From: an uncultured Opitutia bacterium
Lineage (GTDB): Bacteria > Verrucomicrobiota > Verrucomicrobiia > Opitutales > Opitutaceae
DNA length: 64,000 bases
Assembly (NCBI GenBank): GCA_903825285.1
Contig: CAIJZY010000024.1
Coordinates: 1 to 64,000 of the forward strand
Direction: 5' to 3'
This document shows, in pieces, positions 51,167-60,068 of the stretch; position 1 is the first letter of the stretch, and each line of letters opens with the position of its first letter. The notes beneath the pieces were generated by a model. It ran no database searches. It was not told where the DNA came from and saw only the letters and a program-made list of their open reading frames with translations. The translations under genes were made by a program, and so were the position numbers.

Positions 51167-52027
51167 TCACCCCTTCACGCCGCTCGCCGCCACGCCCTCG
51201 ACGAAGCGGCGCTGCACGAACGCGAAGAGCACGATCACCGGCGTCACCATCACCGTCGCCAGCGCCATGACCAAGTGCCACGGCACCTGGCCGATGCTAC
51301 CGCCGGTCAGCTGCTCCGCCCGCGCGATGAAGTACAGCAGCCCCACCGGCAGCGTGCCAAGCGACTCGCTCTGCAGGTACACCAGGGGATTGAAGAGGTC
51401 GTTCCAGCTCCAGAGGAAAGTGAAAACCGCCACCGTCAGCACCGCCGGCAGGCTCATGGGCACCACCAGCCGCCACAGAATCGCCCACTCCGACGCGCCA
51501 TCGAGCCGCGCCGCCTCGATGAAGCTCCGCGGGATCGTCCGGAAAAACTGCCGCAGCAGGAAAATGCCAAAGACATTGCCGCCGAGCCACGAGGGCACGA
51601 TCAACGGCAGATAGGTGTTCACCCAGTGCAGCGTCGCGAAGGCCTTGAACAGCGGGATCACCGTCACCTGCGCCGGCAGCATCAGGGTGGCGAGCAGCGC
51701 GCCGAAGATCAGGTCCTTGTGCTTCACGTCGTAGAACGCGAACGCGTACGCCGCCGGGCAGCACGTGAGGATCGTCCCCGCGATCACCATCACCGCGACA
51801 AACACCGAGTTCAGGAAGAACCGGTAGTACGCGAACCCGGCCAGCACCGCGCTGTAGTTGCCCCACTGCGGACGCGCCGGCAGCCAGGGCGCGGGATTGC
51901 GCAGGATCTCCGGGTAGGTCTTCAGGCTCGTCAACAGCATCCACGCCAGCGGCAGCAGCATTACGAGCGCGCCGAACGCGAGCGTGGCATAGAGCGCCAG
52001 CGTGGCCGGAGTGGAACGGCGGTTCAT
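51167..52027 (-). CDS. Sugar ABC transporter permease, MalG/LacG type
   Basis: A 286-residue inner membrane protein with six hydrophobic segments. The EAA loop is SFIEAARLDGASEWAILWRL. An N-terminal signal-anchor (ALYATLAFGALVMLLPLAW) and LGGNVFGIFLLRQFFRTIPR are typical of the CUT1 MalG branch. It is the last gene of a binding protein-permease-permease operon. Unlike the other joins here, 147 bp and a family C repeat separate it from the MalF-type gene. Confidence 0.94.
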   Translation of the reverse strand: MNRRSTPATLALYATLAFGALVMLLPLAWMLLTSLKTYPEILRNPAPWLPARPQWGNYSAVLAGFAYYRFFLNSVFVAVMVIAGTILTCCPAAYAFAFYDVKHKDLIFGALLATLMLPAQVTVIPLFKAFATLHWVNTYLPLIVPSWLGGNVFGIFLLRQFFRTIPRSFIEAARLDGASEWAILWRLVVPMSLPAVLTVAVFTFLWSWNDLFNPLVYLQSESLGTLPVGLLYFIARAEQLTGGSIGQVPWHLVMALATVMVTPVIVLFAFVQRRFVEGVAASGVKG

Positions 52028-52057
52028 GACGAAAAAACCTCCGGAACCCGATTTGGG

Positions 52058-52151
52058 TGCCCACGGAATACACGGAAGGATGAGACCCAGCCCCGGAGCC
52101 CGGAACCCGCGACGAATTTCTTCCGTGTGTTCCGTGTATTCCGTGGGCCAC
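52058..52151. repeat. Family C inverted repeat between permease genes
   Basis: Left arm GCCCACGGAATACACGGAA (52059-52077) and right arm 52119-52151 with three 9 bp units ending TTCCGTGGGC are complementary over 19 bases; the left arm has one unit fewer. The hairpin lies between the two permease genes of one transporter. Confidence 0.8.
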
Positions 52152-52174
52152 CCCCGGTTGCGGTCGTATGCGGG

Positions 52175-53074
52175 TCAGTCGCCATAGTGCACCCAGCGCC
52201 GGCCGGCGCGGAAGTTGATGAAGGTGATGACGAGGATGAACGCGAACAGCAGCCACGCCATCGCGCTCGCCAGGCCCATGTGGAAGTAGCCGAACGCCTG
52301 CTCGTAGAGGTTGAGCCCGTAGAAGAGCGTCGCCCGCGCCGGCCCGCCGGGCGTCGGCTGCGCCTGCGCCACGCTGAACGCGTAGGCGAGGTCGAAGACC
52401 TTCAGCGCGCTGATCACGCCCATCACGACGTTGAAGAAGATGATCGGGGAGATCAGCGGCAGCGTGACGTGCCGGAACCGCGCCCACGCGCCGGCCCCGT
52501 CAATGTGCGCCGCCTCGTACAGCTCGCGGGGCACGTCCTGCAGCGCGGCGAGGAAGATCACCATCGGATAGCCGAAGCCCCACAGGCTGATCACGATCAG
52601 CACCGGCAGCGCCCAGGTGGGCGAGGTCGTCCACGCGGTGCCCGGCACGCCGAACAGCGCGAGCCCGCGGTTCAGCAGGCCGCCGTCGGCCTGGAAGATG
52701 TAGCCGAACACCACTGCGAACGCCGCCTGCGGGAGGATCGAGGGCAGGAAGTAGACCGCGCGCCAGAAGCCCCGCCCGCGCACGGGCTGGTTCAGCAGCA
52801 GCGCCAGCGCCAGCGCCGCCCCGATCGCCAGCGGCACCTGCACGGCGGTGAACACGAGCGTGACCTTCACCGAGGGCCAGAACGAGGGGTCGTAGGTGAA
52901 GAGGTAGCGGTAGTTCTGCAGCCCGATGAACCGCGGCGGCGCGATCACCTCGTACTGGCAGAAGCTCAGCCAGAGCGAGTCGAGCATCGGCCAGAGGTTG
53001 AACGCCACGAAGCCCAGCAGCGCGGGACCCGCGAAGAGACAGAACCAGAAAAGCTCGGCGCGGCGGCGGTTCAT
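52175..53074 (-). CDS. Sugar ABC transporter permease, MalF type
   Basis: A 299-residue membrane protein with six hydrophobic segments. The EAA loop is ELYEAAHIDGAGAWARFRHV. N-terminal FWFCLFAGPALLGFVAF is the first segment. Its ATG overlaps the stop of the binding-protein gene (ATGA at 53071-53074), showing co-translation. The cognate ATPase is not in the window; CUT1 systems often share one MsmX-type ATPase encoded elsewhere. Confidence 0.94.
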   Translation of the reverse strand: MNRRRAELFWFCLFAGPALLGFVAFNLWPMLDSLWLSFCQYEVIAPPRFIGLQNYRYLFTYDPSFWPSVKVTLVFTAVQVPLAIGAALALALLLNQPVRGRGFWRAVYFLPSILPQAAFAVVFGYIFQADGGLLNRGLALFGVPGTAWTTSPTWALPVLIVISLWGFGYPMVIFLAALQDVPRELYEAAHIDGAGAWARFRHVTLPLISPIIFFNVVMGVISALKVFDLAYAFSVAQAQPTPGGPARATLFYGLNLYEQAFGYFHMGLASAMAWLLFAFILVITFINFRAGRRWVHYGD

Positions 53075-54375
53075 GGGGCGGGGGGATCAAAGGTGGCCAG
53101 GAACTCGTTCACCGCCGTCGCCGCGCGCCGGCCGGTCTCCTCCGGGGTCAGTTCGCCAAGGAGCATGCGGTCCACCTCGGGCTGCACGACCTGGAACATG
53201 ATCTCGATGTAGTTCGGGTGATGCGGGATCGGCTCGCTGAACTCGAACTGCCGGTAGGCCGCGGCGAGGTTCTGCGGATGCGCATGCGTGCCGGGGGCGT
53301 TCATCACCGCCGCCGCCACCGAGCGCCGCACCGCCAGGTGGCCGTGCCGCACCACCTCCGCGATCGCCTCGCGCCGCGTGAGGTACTTCACCAGCGCCCA
53401 GGTCTCCTCCGGATGCCGGCAGTCGCGGCTGATACTGTAGCCCGCGATCGCGAGCTCCCCGCCGCTGCGCCCGGCCGGGCCCGCCGGCAGCAGCTGGATG
53501 TCCCAGTCGAGCCCCGGCACCTGGTTGTAGTTGAGCCAGTAGTTGGTGTGCCCGCCCACGACCATCGCCACGCGCTGGTTGACGAAGCCGTTGATGGGCT
53601 CGAAACCCGCCGGCGCGCTGATGCGGTGGCGGGTGGATTTCTCGAGGTAGAACTTCAGCCCGGCGACGGCCGCCGGCGAGTCGAGCAGGCAGCGGTGGCC
53701 GTCGGGCGTGAACACCTTGCCGCCCGCCTGCCGCACGTAGATCAGCCACTCGCCCCACCAGCCCTCGACGCGGGCGGCGCCCCAGACCGGCGTCGCGCCG
53801 TCCGCCCCCGCGTGGGTCAGCGCCCGGCCGGCGTGCACGAGGTCGGCCCAGGTCCAGTCGCCCGTCGGCTCCGGCTGGTGCGCCGCCGCGAACATCCCGC
53901 GGTTGTAGTACAGCAGCGAGAGGTTCGCGTACTCGGGCAGGATGTAATACTTCCCGTTGAGCTGCATCGCCCGCTGGATCTCGGGAAAGAAGTCGTCGAG
54001 CCCGATCTCCGCCGCGTCGCGCTTCACCAGCGGCGTGAGGTCGCGCGTGAACGGCAGCAGGTAGCTCAGCCAGACGTCGCCGGTGAAAAAAAGGTCCGGC
54101 ACCTGGTGCGCCGCCGCGAGGGTCTTGAGCTTCACGTTGAACTCGCTGCCGGGCACCCAGAAGATGTGGACCTTGACCCCGGGGTGCAGCCGCTCGAATT
54201 CCGCCACCTGCGCCTCGTAGACCTCACGCAGGGGCGTGATGAGCACGTACCAGGAGATGTCCACCTGCCCCGGCCGCGAGGCCGGCTCGCGGTTGTGTCC
54301 CGCCCACCAGAAGCCCAGCCCCGCCAGCAGCAGGGCCGGCGTCCAGAGGAGCATGACGCGGAGGCGGGAGAACAT
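53071..54375 (-). CDS. Sugar ABC transporter solute-binding protein
   Basis: A 434-residue family 1 binding protein. The N-terminal segment VMLLWTPALLLAGLGFWWAG has no lipobox Cys, so it is probably an uncleaved anchor. Family blocks are YEAQVAEFERLHPGVKVHIF, PDLFFTGDVWLSYLLPF, NGKYYILPEYANLSLLYYNR and AGYSISRDCRHPEETWALVK. The ATG at 54375 is preferred over one 8 codons upstream. It leads the three-gene operon 54375-51167. Confidence 0.9.
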   Translation of the reverse strand: MFSRLRVMLLWTPALLLAGLGFWWAGHNREPASRPGQVDISWYVLITPLREVYEAQVAEFERLHPGVKVHIFWVPGSEFNVKLKTLAAAHQVPDLFFTGDVWLSYLLPFTRDLTPLVKRDAAEIGLDDFFPEIQRAMQLNGKYYILPEYANLSLLYYNRGMFAAAHQPEPTGDWTWADLVHAGRALTHAGADGATPVWGAARVEGWWGEWLIYVRQAGGKVFTPDGHRCLLDSPAAVAGLKFYLEKSTRHRISAPAGFEPINGFVNQRVAMVVGGHTNYWLNYNQVPGLDWDIQLLPAGPAGRSGGELAIAGYSISRDCRHPEETWALVKYLTRREAIAEVVRHGHLAVRRSVAAAVMNAPGTHAHPQNLAAAYRQFEFSEPIPHHPNYIEIMFQVVQPEVDRMLLGELTPEETGRRAATAVNEFLATFDPPAP

Positions 54376-54482
54376 GGGGGGCGCCGGTCGCGGGAGCACT
54401 CCCGGCCGGCAGGGAAACCTCCATCAGGGGTCAAGACCGCCCGATTGACAAGATCGCGCGCAGGAGAGTGCCGGCACTTGGG

Positions 54483-54514
54483 CGTTGAACGTTGAACGTT
54501 GAGCGTTGAGCGTT
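54483..54514. repeat. Tandem heptamer, family I (GTTGAAC/GTTGAGC)
   Basis: CGTTGAA, CGTTGAA, CGTTGAG, CGTTGAG and CGTT follow at exact 7 bp period, 16 bp upstream of the amidohydrolase ATG. Confidence 0.8.
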
Positions 54515-54530
54515 CCTCCCCGGATCCCCC

Positions 54531-55436
54531 ATGCCCTCCCCTTCGCGGATCGTCGACTCCCACCAGCACGTGCGCTGGCACCAGCGGAACGAGCATGAGC
54601 TCGTCGCCGACCTCGACGCCCACGGCATCGACTACGCCTGGCTGCTCAGCTGGTGCCTGGGCCCGGCCGAGCAGTCGCCGGACCACGCGAACTACCTCAA
54701 TCCCGCGCTGACCCTGCCCGACGGCACGCATCCGGGCATCCCACTCTCCGAACTGCTCGCCACGCGCGTCCAGTACCCGCGGCGTTTCGTCGTCGGATTC
54801 TGCCCCCACCCCGCCTGGCCCAACGCGCCGCAGCTGCTCGAGGCGGCCTGCCGCATGCACGACGTCCGCGTCTGCGGCGAGTGGAAGTTCCGGCTCAACT
54901 TCGACGATCCCCGCTGCCTCGCCGTGTTCCGCATGGCCGGGAAGCTGCGCCTGCCCGTCGTGCTGCACCTCGATGTGCCCTGGCTGCCGCATCCGCAGAC
55001 CGGCGAGCGCACCTTCCAGCCCGCCTGGTACGGCGGGACGGTCGAGCGCCTCGAGCGCGCGCTGCAGGCGTGCCCGGAAACGACGTTCGTCGGCCACGCG
55101 CCTGGCTTCTGGCGCGAGATCAGCGGCGACGCCGACGCCAGCCCCGATCCCTATCCGTCGTCGCCCGTCGCGCCGGGCGGCCGGCTCTACCGGCTGTTCG
55201 ACTCGCATCCCAACCTCGTCGCCGACCTCTCCGCCGGCTCCGGCCGCAACGCGCTCGCGCGCGACCCGGCCCACGCCGTGACGTTTCTCACGCGCTTCGC
55301 CGACCGCCTACTCTTCGGCCGCGACTACTACGGCCACGAGCTGCACGACTTCCTGCAGCCGCTCCCGCTGCCCGCCGACGTCGTGGAAAAGATCTACTGG
55401 CGCAACGCCGAGCGCCTCGTGGCCAAGCCGAGTTGA
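54531..55436 (+). CDS. Amidohydrolase-2-type metal-dependent hydrolase
   Basis: A 301-residue TIM-barrel hydrolase of the amidohydrolase family 2. The metal ligands are H11 and H13 (IVDSHQHVRWHQ), a His in VVLHLDVPW, a His in TFVGHAPGFW and an Asp in LLFGRDYYGHELHD. WYGGTVERLERALQACPET is also typical. No signal peptide. It lies next to the divergent sugar transporter and may act on its substrate, e.g. a lactone; that is inference. The ATG follows a family I tandem repeat. Confidence 0.87.
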   Translation: MPSPSRIVDSHQHVRWHQRNEHELVADLDAHGIDYAWLLSWCLGPAEQSPDHANYLNPALTLPDGTHPGIPLSELLATRVQYPRRFVVGFCPHPAWPNAPQLLEAACRMHDVRVCGEWKFRLNFDDPRCLAVFRMAGKLRLPVVLHLDVPWLPHPQTGERTFQPAWYGGTVERLERALQACPETTFVGHAPGFWREISGDADASPDPYPSSPVAPGGRLYRLFDSHPNLVADLSAGSGRNALARDPAHAVTFLTRFADRLLFGRDYYGHELHDFLQPLPLPADVVEKIYWRNAERLVAKPS

Positions 55437-55442
55437 TTTCTC

Positions 55443-55907
55443 ATGTCCTCCCCCATACCATCGTCGGTCAGCCCCTACACGCGCACCAAGAACCTCGTCT
55501 GGTTTGCGCGCATGCTGCACAAGGCCCGGCTGCACGCCGCCGGCCAGCTGGGCCCTGACTACCTGCCTTGGATCGGCAAGGGTTTCGATGGCCGCTGCCT
55601 GCGCTTTTTGCGGATCGAATATGCCGCGCTTCGCCAGCGCATCGAAGCCGGCGGCACGGATGAGGAGATCCTGGAGTGGTGCTTTGCCCAGGGCCGCCGG
55701 CCCACCGAGGAGGAAATCCTGATCTTCAATGAATTCATGGTGAAGCGCGGCATCCGTGACACCGACAACCCGGGCCAGGTCGAGGGCTACAAGGAGAAGA
55801 ACAACTTTGGCGGGCGCACCGATATCCAGACCTACTTTGACGTGATCGAGGCGGACGAGGGTCGTTTCACTCCGGATGCTGTTCCGAACCCAAAGCCAAA
55901 AGCTTGA
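55443..55907 (+). CDS. DUF5069-like protein
   Basis: A 154-residue protein. YTRTKNLVWFARMLHKARLH and DYLPWIGKGFDGRCLRFLRI are blocks I associate with DUF5069, whose function is unknown. It has no signal peptide or membrane segment. It follows the amidohydrolase gene by 6 bp, and its last 32 bp overlap the next gene in another frame. Confidence 0.75.
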   Translation: MSSPIPSSVSPYTRTKNLVWFARMLHKARLHAAGQLGPDYLPWIGKGFDGRCLRFLRIEYAALRQRIEAGGTDEEILEWCFAQGRRPTEEEILIFNEFMVKRGIRDTDNPGQVEGYKEKNNFGGRTDIQTYFDVIEADEGRFTPDAVPNPKPKA

Positions 55908-56349
55908 TCTCGAGTGGTCGTGGCACCGCGGGGACCGGGCGTTTTTCCAGGCCGGGGCCTGCCACATTCTCGCTGACGCCTTCCTGCGTCGGTATCCCGG
56001 CTCTAAATTCCGGCCACTGCTGATCCAGCCCCTGCCCGGTTTTCGCGGCAGTCACATCGTGGCGGCGAGCCCCACCGTCGTCTTCGACTGGCATGGGTTC
56101 TCCGAGCGAGCGACTTTCCTGACCCACTATTTTCGCAAGCTCCGGCGGTTCTTCCCTGGCTGGGATGCGACGCTTGTCGAGCCCGCGTCCTTCATGTCGT
56201 CTGAATTCTTTGCGCGATACGACCACCGTGCACCGCATCAATTTCTACACGACCCGACCATTCGGGCTGAGGCCTTCGTCACCCGGCTCGTGTCACGCGC
56301 CCAAACAGTGGGCCCGGCGCTCCACTGCCAGCATACCAAGCCGACCTGA
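55876..56349 (+). CDS. Protein of unknown function, 157 residues
   Basis: No family recognised. It starts inside the 3' end of the DUF5069-like gene (32 bp overlap, different frame). The protein is rich in aromatic residues (DRAFFQAGACHILADAFLRR, FDWHGFSERATFLTHYFRKL) and has no signal peptide. Codon use is less extreme in GC than its neighbours. A start a little further downstream is possible. The TGA stop is followed after 1 bp by repeat element B. Confidence 0.6.
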   Translation: MLFRTQSQKLDLEWSWHRGDRAFFQAGACHILADAFLRRYPGSKFRPLLIQPLPGFRGSHIVAASPTVVFDWHGFSERATFLTHYFRKLRRFFPGWDATLVEPASFMSSEFFARYDHRAPHQFLHDPTIRAEAFVTRLVSRAQTVGPALHCQHTKPT

Positions 56350-56350
56350 T

Positions 56351-56473
56351 TTCTCACCGCCAAGGTCGCGAAGAACGCGAAGCGGCTGATGCCTTCAGCG
56401 GTCCTATCTTCGCGCCCTTCGCGAGCTTCGCGGTAAAATTGGATCGATTTCCGTGCCTCCGCGCTTCCGCGAT
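56351..56473. repeat. Family B inverted repeat followed by a single family D' arm
   Basis: Family B left arm 56351-56382 (CACCGCCAAGGTCGCGAAGA and next unit, 9 bp period) and right arm 56408-56438 form an imperfect hairpin. An inverted D arm, CTCCGCGCTTCCGCGATC, ends at 56473. They fill the gap between convergent genes. Confidence 0.8.
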
Positions 56474-56493
56474 CAATCCAAAACCGTGCCCCA

Positions 56494-58692
56494 TCATTTC
56501 AGCCACTCCAGCCGCCACGTGAACACCGCGCGGCGGCCGCACCGGGCCACCACGATTTCCGTGCCGACCGTGCCCTCGTGCGGGTACGCCGCGACAAACT
56601 GCTCCGGCTGCACGTGCACCTGCGTGCCGGCCACGGGCTCGATTTTCAGCCGCGCCAAGCAGCCCGGACCCTTCAGCTCGAACTCCGCCCCGCCGGCGCG
56701 CACCTGCGCCCAGGTGTGCCAGTGCCACGCGATCTCCGCCGGCTGCGCCAGCTCGACCACATCCTCGCCGCGCAGCGAGCCGTCCGCCGCGATTACCACC
56801 ATGCGCCGGTGTCGGCGCACGCCCAGCTGCGGCAAATACGCCGCCGCCAGTTCTGTCACGATTTGGGTGACTTTCCCGCGGCAGGTCATGCGGGGCTCCG
56901 GCGGCATAAACCTGTCCTCCAGAAAATCCGGGTACCACACGCAGCTGTCACCGACCTGCCCGCGGCCGTCGATCGTCACGAGGTTGTGCAGCGCCGTGTC
57001 CCGCCGATAGAGCGGTCCGGGCCCGCTGCCCACAAACGTGCCGCCGCGCCAGACCAGCACCGCGCCGTTGCACGGGTCCGAGTGACCATAGCCGCCGACC
57101 TCGCCCGCCGCCCGCCGCTGACGCCCAAGCGGCGCCCCCGCACGCAGCGTCACGAGTGTTTCGCCCCACCGCACGAAGACCTGGCCGCCGTCGCGGAACC
57201 ACTGCACGCCGTCACCCGCCGCGCGCGCGACCTGGGCCGGGGCATGCCAGAGCAGCTCATAGACCCGCCGCCGCGGCGGCGCGTGACGGTGATCGGTGCC
57301 CACCGGCGACTGCGCCAGCAGCTGTTGTCCCAGCGCCTGCGCCGCGGCGGACCCGGTTCGCTGCGCGATGAGCAGATGACACCACGCATCGCCCGTGACG
57401 CGGTACTGCGGGTCGCCGAAGGTGATGCCGTGGCCGCCCTCGGGTGACGTCGCCGCCGCCCGGAACCGCGAAGCCGCCGACAAATACGGCGTGCTTCGCC
57501 ACAGGTCCTCGCCGGTGCACTGCCGGAACAGTTCCAGCCAGCGCAGCAGGAAGCCGTGCTCGTAGATCCAGAGGTTGAGCCCGTGCGGGAAAAACCCGTC
57601 CGCCGGCATCATCGCCAGCACGCGTCCCAGCGCCCCGCGGAGTTCCGCCGCCCACGCCGGCGCCTCGGGATGCTCGTCCCAGAACAGGAACGAGAACGCC
57701 AGCAGCCCAAGACCGCAGCCGAGATAATGCGCCTGCGCGTAATCGCGCCGCGCCGGGTCGAGGTGACGCCGACAAATCGCCGCCACCTCCCACAGCCGCC
57801 GTTTCGCGCGGGTGCGTTGCGCCGCCGACAGCGTCGGCTGCAGCCAGTCGTAAGCCACGCAGAGCACGTACAGCACCTCGCCGCTCTGCGTGTCGATGCC
57901 GAGCGGACCGAAGTCCGGCCGGGCCGTTTCCCGCAGGTAGGCGAAAAATGTGCGCTGCGCCCACGCCACCGTCTTCCGCTCCGGCCGCAGCAGCGCCATC
58001 GCCGCCGCGACCAGCGTGCGGTCCGCCCCGGTGAGCCGCTCGGGACCCGGCAGCACTTTCCCCTCGGGCGTGGTCGCGTACGGACGGGACCAGGAGTTTT
58101 TCACCAACGCTTTCAGTCGTGCCCAGTGCGGCGCGAGCGGGCCGCGGAGCTGGCGGCGCAGCACCGACACTTCTCCGGCCGACACCACCAGCCGGGGATG
58201 CGCGCCCCGCAGCTCATCGCGCAACATCACCGGCTTGGGCTTCGCCCGGTCCGGCATCCGGGCCAGAATCTGCGCGCGCACCGGTTGCAGCCGACGGTCC
58301 GCGCTGCGCAGCGTCACCTTCGTGCCCACACCCGCCTCGCAGGGAAACATCACGCGCAGCTCGCCCGCGATCTCCTCGTCGCCGAGGAAATAGTATTTTC
58401 CCGTCACGCGGCCGCGACCGGTGTCGAGTGTCAGCACCGGCAGCTCTGGAATCCCGCGCCACCCAGGCCACGGCCCCACCCGCCGTCCGGGCGGTTGGAC
58501 GGAATACTCCGTGTTGAGAAACGTCGGGGCCTGTCCCGCCACGCGCGGCCGCGCGTAGCGACAGAAACACTCTAGATATCCGGGCGGGAGCGCCAAACCC
58601 ACTTCCACCAGCACGGCCCGCGACACCGGACGGCCCACACGGGCGCGGTGGGCGCCGGGTCCAAATTTCCGAAAGTGGAGCGTTCGGGTCAT
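56494..58692 (-). CDS. Heparinase II/III-like (DUF4962-type) polysaccharide lyase-related protein
   Basis: A 732-residue protein. The first half is an alpha/alpha-toroid (LYVLCVAYDWLQPTLSAAQR, YLGCGLGLLAFSFLFW, DGFFPHGLNLWIYEHGFLLR), and the second half is beta-sheet with GGQVFVRWGETLVTLRAG, GGYGHSDPCNGAVLVWRG and LHNLVTIDGRGQVGD, the arrangement of heparinase II/III and DUF4962 proteins. His in GYGHSDPC is a candidate catalytic residue. No signal peptide is seen. It is the last gene of the operon that encodes an ABC transporter, so it likely cleaves an imported uronate-containing glycan. Confidence 0.8.
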   Translation of the reverse strand: MTRTLHFRKFGPGAHRARVGRPVSRAVLVEVGLALPPGYLECFCRYARPRVAGQAPTFLNTEYSVQPPGRRVGPWPGWRGIPELPVLTLDTGRGRVTGKYYFLGDEEIAGELRVMFPCEAGVGTKVTLRSADRRLQPVRAQILARMPDRAKPKPVMLRDELRGAHPRLVVSAGEVSVLRRQLRGPLAPHWARLKALVKNSWSRPYATTPEGKVLPGPERLTGADRTLVAAAMALLRPERKTVAWAQRTFFAYLRETARPDFGPLGIDTQSGEVLYVLCVAYDWLQPTLSAAQRTRAKRRLWEVAAICRRHLDPARRDYAQAHYLGCGLGLLAFSFLFWDEHPEAPAWAAELRGALGRVLAMMPADGFFPHGLNLWIYEHGFLLRWLELFRQCTGEDLWRSTPYLSAASRFRAAATSPEGGHGITFGDPQYRVTGDAWCHLLIAQRTGSAAAQALGQQLLAQSPVGTDHRHAPPRRRVYELLWHAPAQVARAAGDGVQWFRDGGQVFVRWGETLVTLRAGAPLGRQRRAAGEVGGYGHSDPCNGAVLVWRGGTFVGSGPGPLYRRDTALHNLVTIDGRGQVGDSCVWYPDFLEDRFMPPEPRMTCRGKVTQIVTELAAAYLPQLGVRRHRRMVVIAADGSLRGEDVVELAQPAEIAWHWHTWAQVRAGGAEFELKGPGCLARLKIEPVAGTQVHVQPEQFVAAYPHEGTVGTEIVVARCGRRAVFTWRLEWLK

Positions 58693-58694
58693 GG

Positions 58695-60065
58695 TCAGCG
58701 GAGTCGCTCCAGCACGACGTCGTCGAACCAGACACGCCCGGTGCCGTCGAGCTCGAGCAGCAGGTGCACGCGGTCCGGCGCCGGTGTGAGCGGCGGGGTC
58801 ACGACGACCAGCTCGCGCCACTCCTGGTCCCCGCGCAGCGGCGCGCTCTGGAAAATCTCGTAGCCCGCCACGGCGAACACGCTGCCGCACCCGGTGCGGT
58901 GCACGCGGAGCGCCACGCGCGCCCGGCCGCGCACGCCGCGGGTGCGAACACGCGCCGTGAGCCGCAGACGCACACCGCGCGGAAATGCCGGCTCGCCGAA
59001 TGCCGGACCCAGCGTCGTCGCCTGCCAGCAGCCGAGCGCCGGGGTCCGCTGGCTGATGCGCAGCGAGCAGCGGTCGCTGCAGCCGATCCGCGTGTCGCGG
59101 GCGAAGGCCGACGCGCGCGCCCGCCCGTGCGCCAACACCCGCTGCCAGGGCCAGGCCGTGTTGGGGTCGAGCTCCGCGGAGCGAAACGTGACCCGGAAAT
59201 CATGCCGGGCACCCGTGTAGGCCGGCGTGTCCGCCGCCGCGCCCGGCGAGCGCAGCACCGCGCGGCGTTGCAGCTGCCGCGCCGCCGATCGGTCCAGCGC
59301 GCCGAGCGTGTAGGCGGCGGTGCGCACCGTGCCGGGCCGCAGCGTCACCGCCGCGCCCCGGCAAACGCGCAGACCAAAATGCGTGTCCCACATGTACGCG
59401 CAGACTCCCGCCTCCGCCCGGGTGCCCGGGCCGAGCGTGAGGACCGGGTTCCAGTCCTCCACACCCCAGGCGAAGCGGTCGCCCGGCCCCAGCCGCAGAC
59501 GCTGCTTGTCGGGACTCTCCAGATGATGATGCGCGATGGCCTGGACGCGCGTACCGCGCTGCACGAGGCAGACTTGAAATCGCTTCCGCGGACGCCCCGA
59601 CGGCGCGAACACGCCCGCCGGCCACAAGGTGCAGAACGCCAGCTCGCCGTGGTCCGGCTGGGGCGTCACGCGCCAGCCCGGGCCCGGCGGAATCTCCAGC
59701 CGCGCCGTCACCGCCATGGTCACGCGACCGCGCGCGTCGGCGCGGAAGGTCACGTCGAAATTGCTGAGCGCCCGGCGTGCCCGTGTGGCGCCCGTGGCGC
59801 GCAGCCGCAGCCAGCCCGGGCCCGACTCGGGATCGCCGAGGCGACGGTGCGAACCCAGGTTGCGCTCGGGATCCTGGTGATCCGCGTACTGTCGCCAGTA
59901 CAGCGGCACACCCGCATCGGAGGTGACGAGCGGCGGCGCGCCCGGCGCGGGACGAAAATCAACCAGCGTCAGTTGCCGGATCTCGGCGACAAGCCGGCCG
60001 CCCAGCCGGAGGCGTCCGCCGTCGCGGGCGGTGCGGGTGAAGGAGAAGGTGGGAATCCGGGCCAT
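58695..60065 (-). CDS. Protein of unknown function with C-terminal carbohydrate-binding-like domain
   Basis: A 456-residue, mostly beta protein with no recognised catalytic family. The last 150 residues (GDQEWRELVVVTPPLTPAPD to TGRVWFDDVVLERLR) look like a jelly-roll carbohydrate-binding domain, where FDDVxLE is a common ending. The N-terminal part contains VPLYWRQYADHQDPERNLGSH and is also beta-rich. It is 2 bp upstream of the heparinase-like gene start and 3 bp after the binding-protein gene, so it belongs to the same operon. Confidence 0.65.
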   Translation of the reverse strand: MARIPTFSFTRTARDGGRLRLGGRLVAEIRQLTLVDFRPAPGAPPLVTSDAGVPLYWRQYADHQDPERNLGSHRRLGDPESGPGWLRLRATGATRARRALSNFDVTFRADARGRVTMAVTARLEIPPGPGWRVTPQPDHGELAFCTLWPAGVFAPSGRPRKRFQVCLVQRGTRVQAIAHHHLESPDKQRLRLGPGDRFAWGVEDWNPVLTLGPGTRAEAGVCAYMWDTHFGLRVCRGAAVTLRPGTVRTAAYTLGALDRSAARQLQRRAVLRSPGAAADTPAYTGARHDFRVTFRSAELDPNTAWPWQRVLAHGRARASAFARDTRIGCSDRCSLRISQRTPALGCWQATTLGPAFGEPAFPRGVRLRLTARVRTRGVRGRARVALRVHRTGCGSVFAVAGYEIFQSAPLRGDQEWRELVVVTPPLTPAPDRVHLLLELDGTGRVWFDDVVLERLR

Positions 60066-60068
60066 GGT

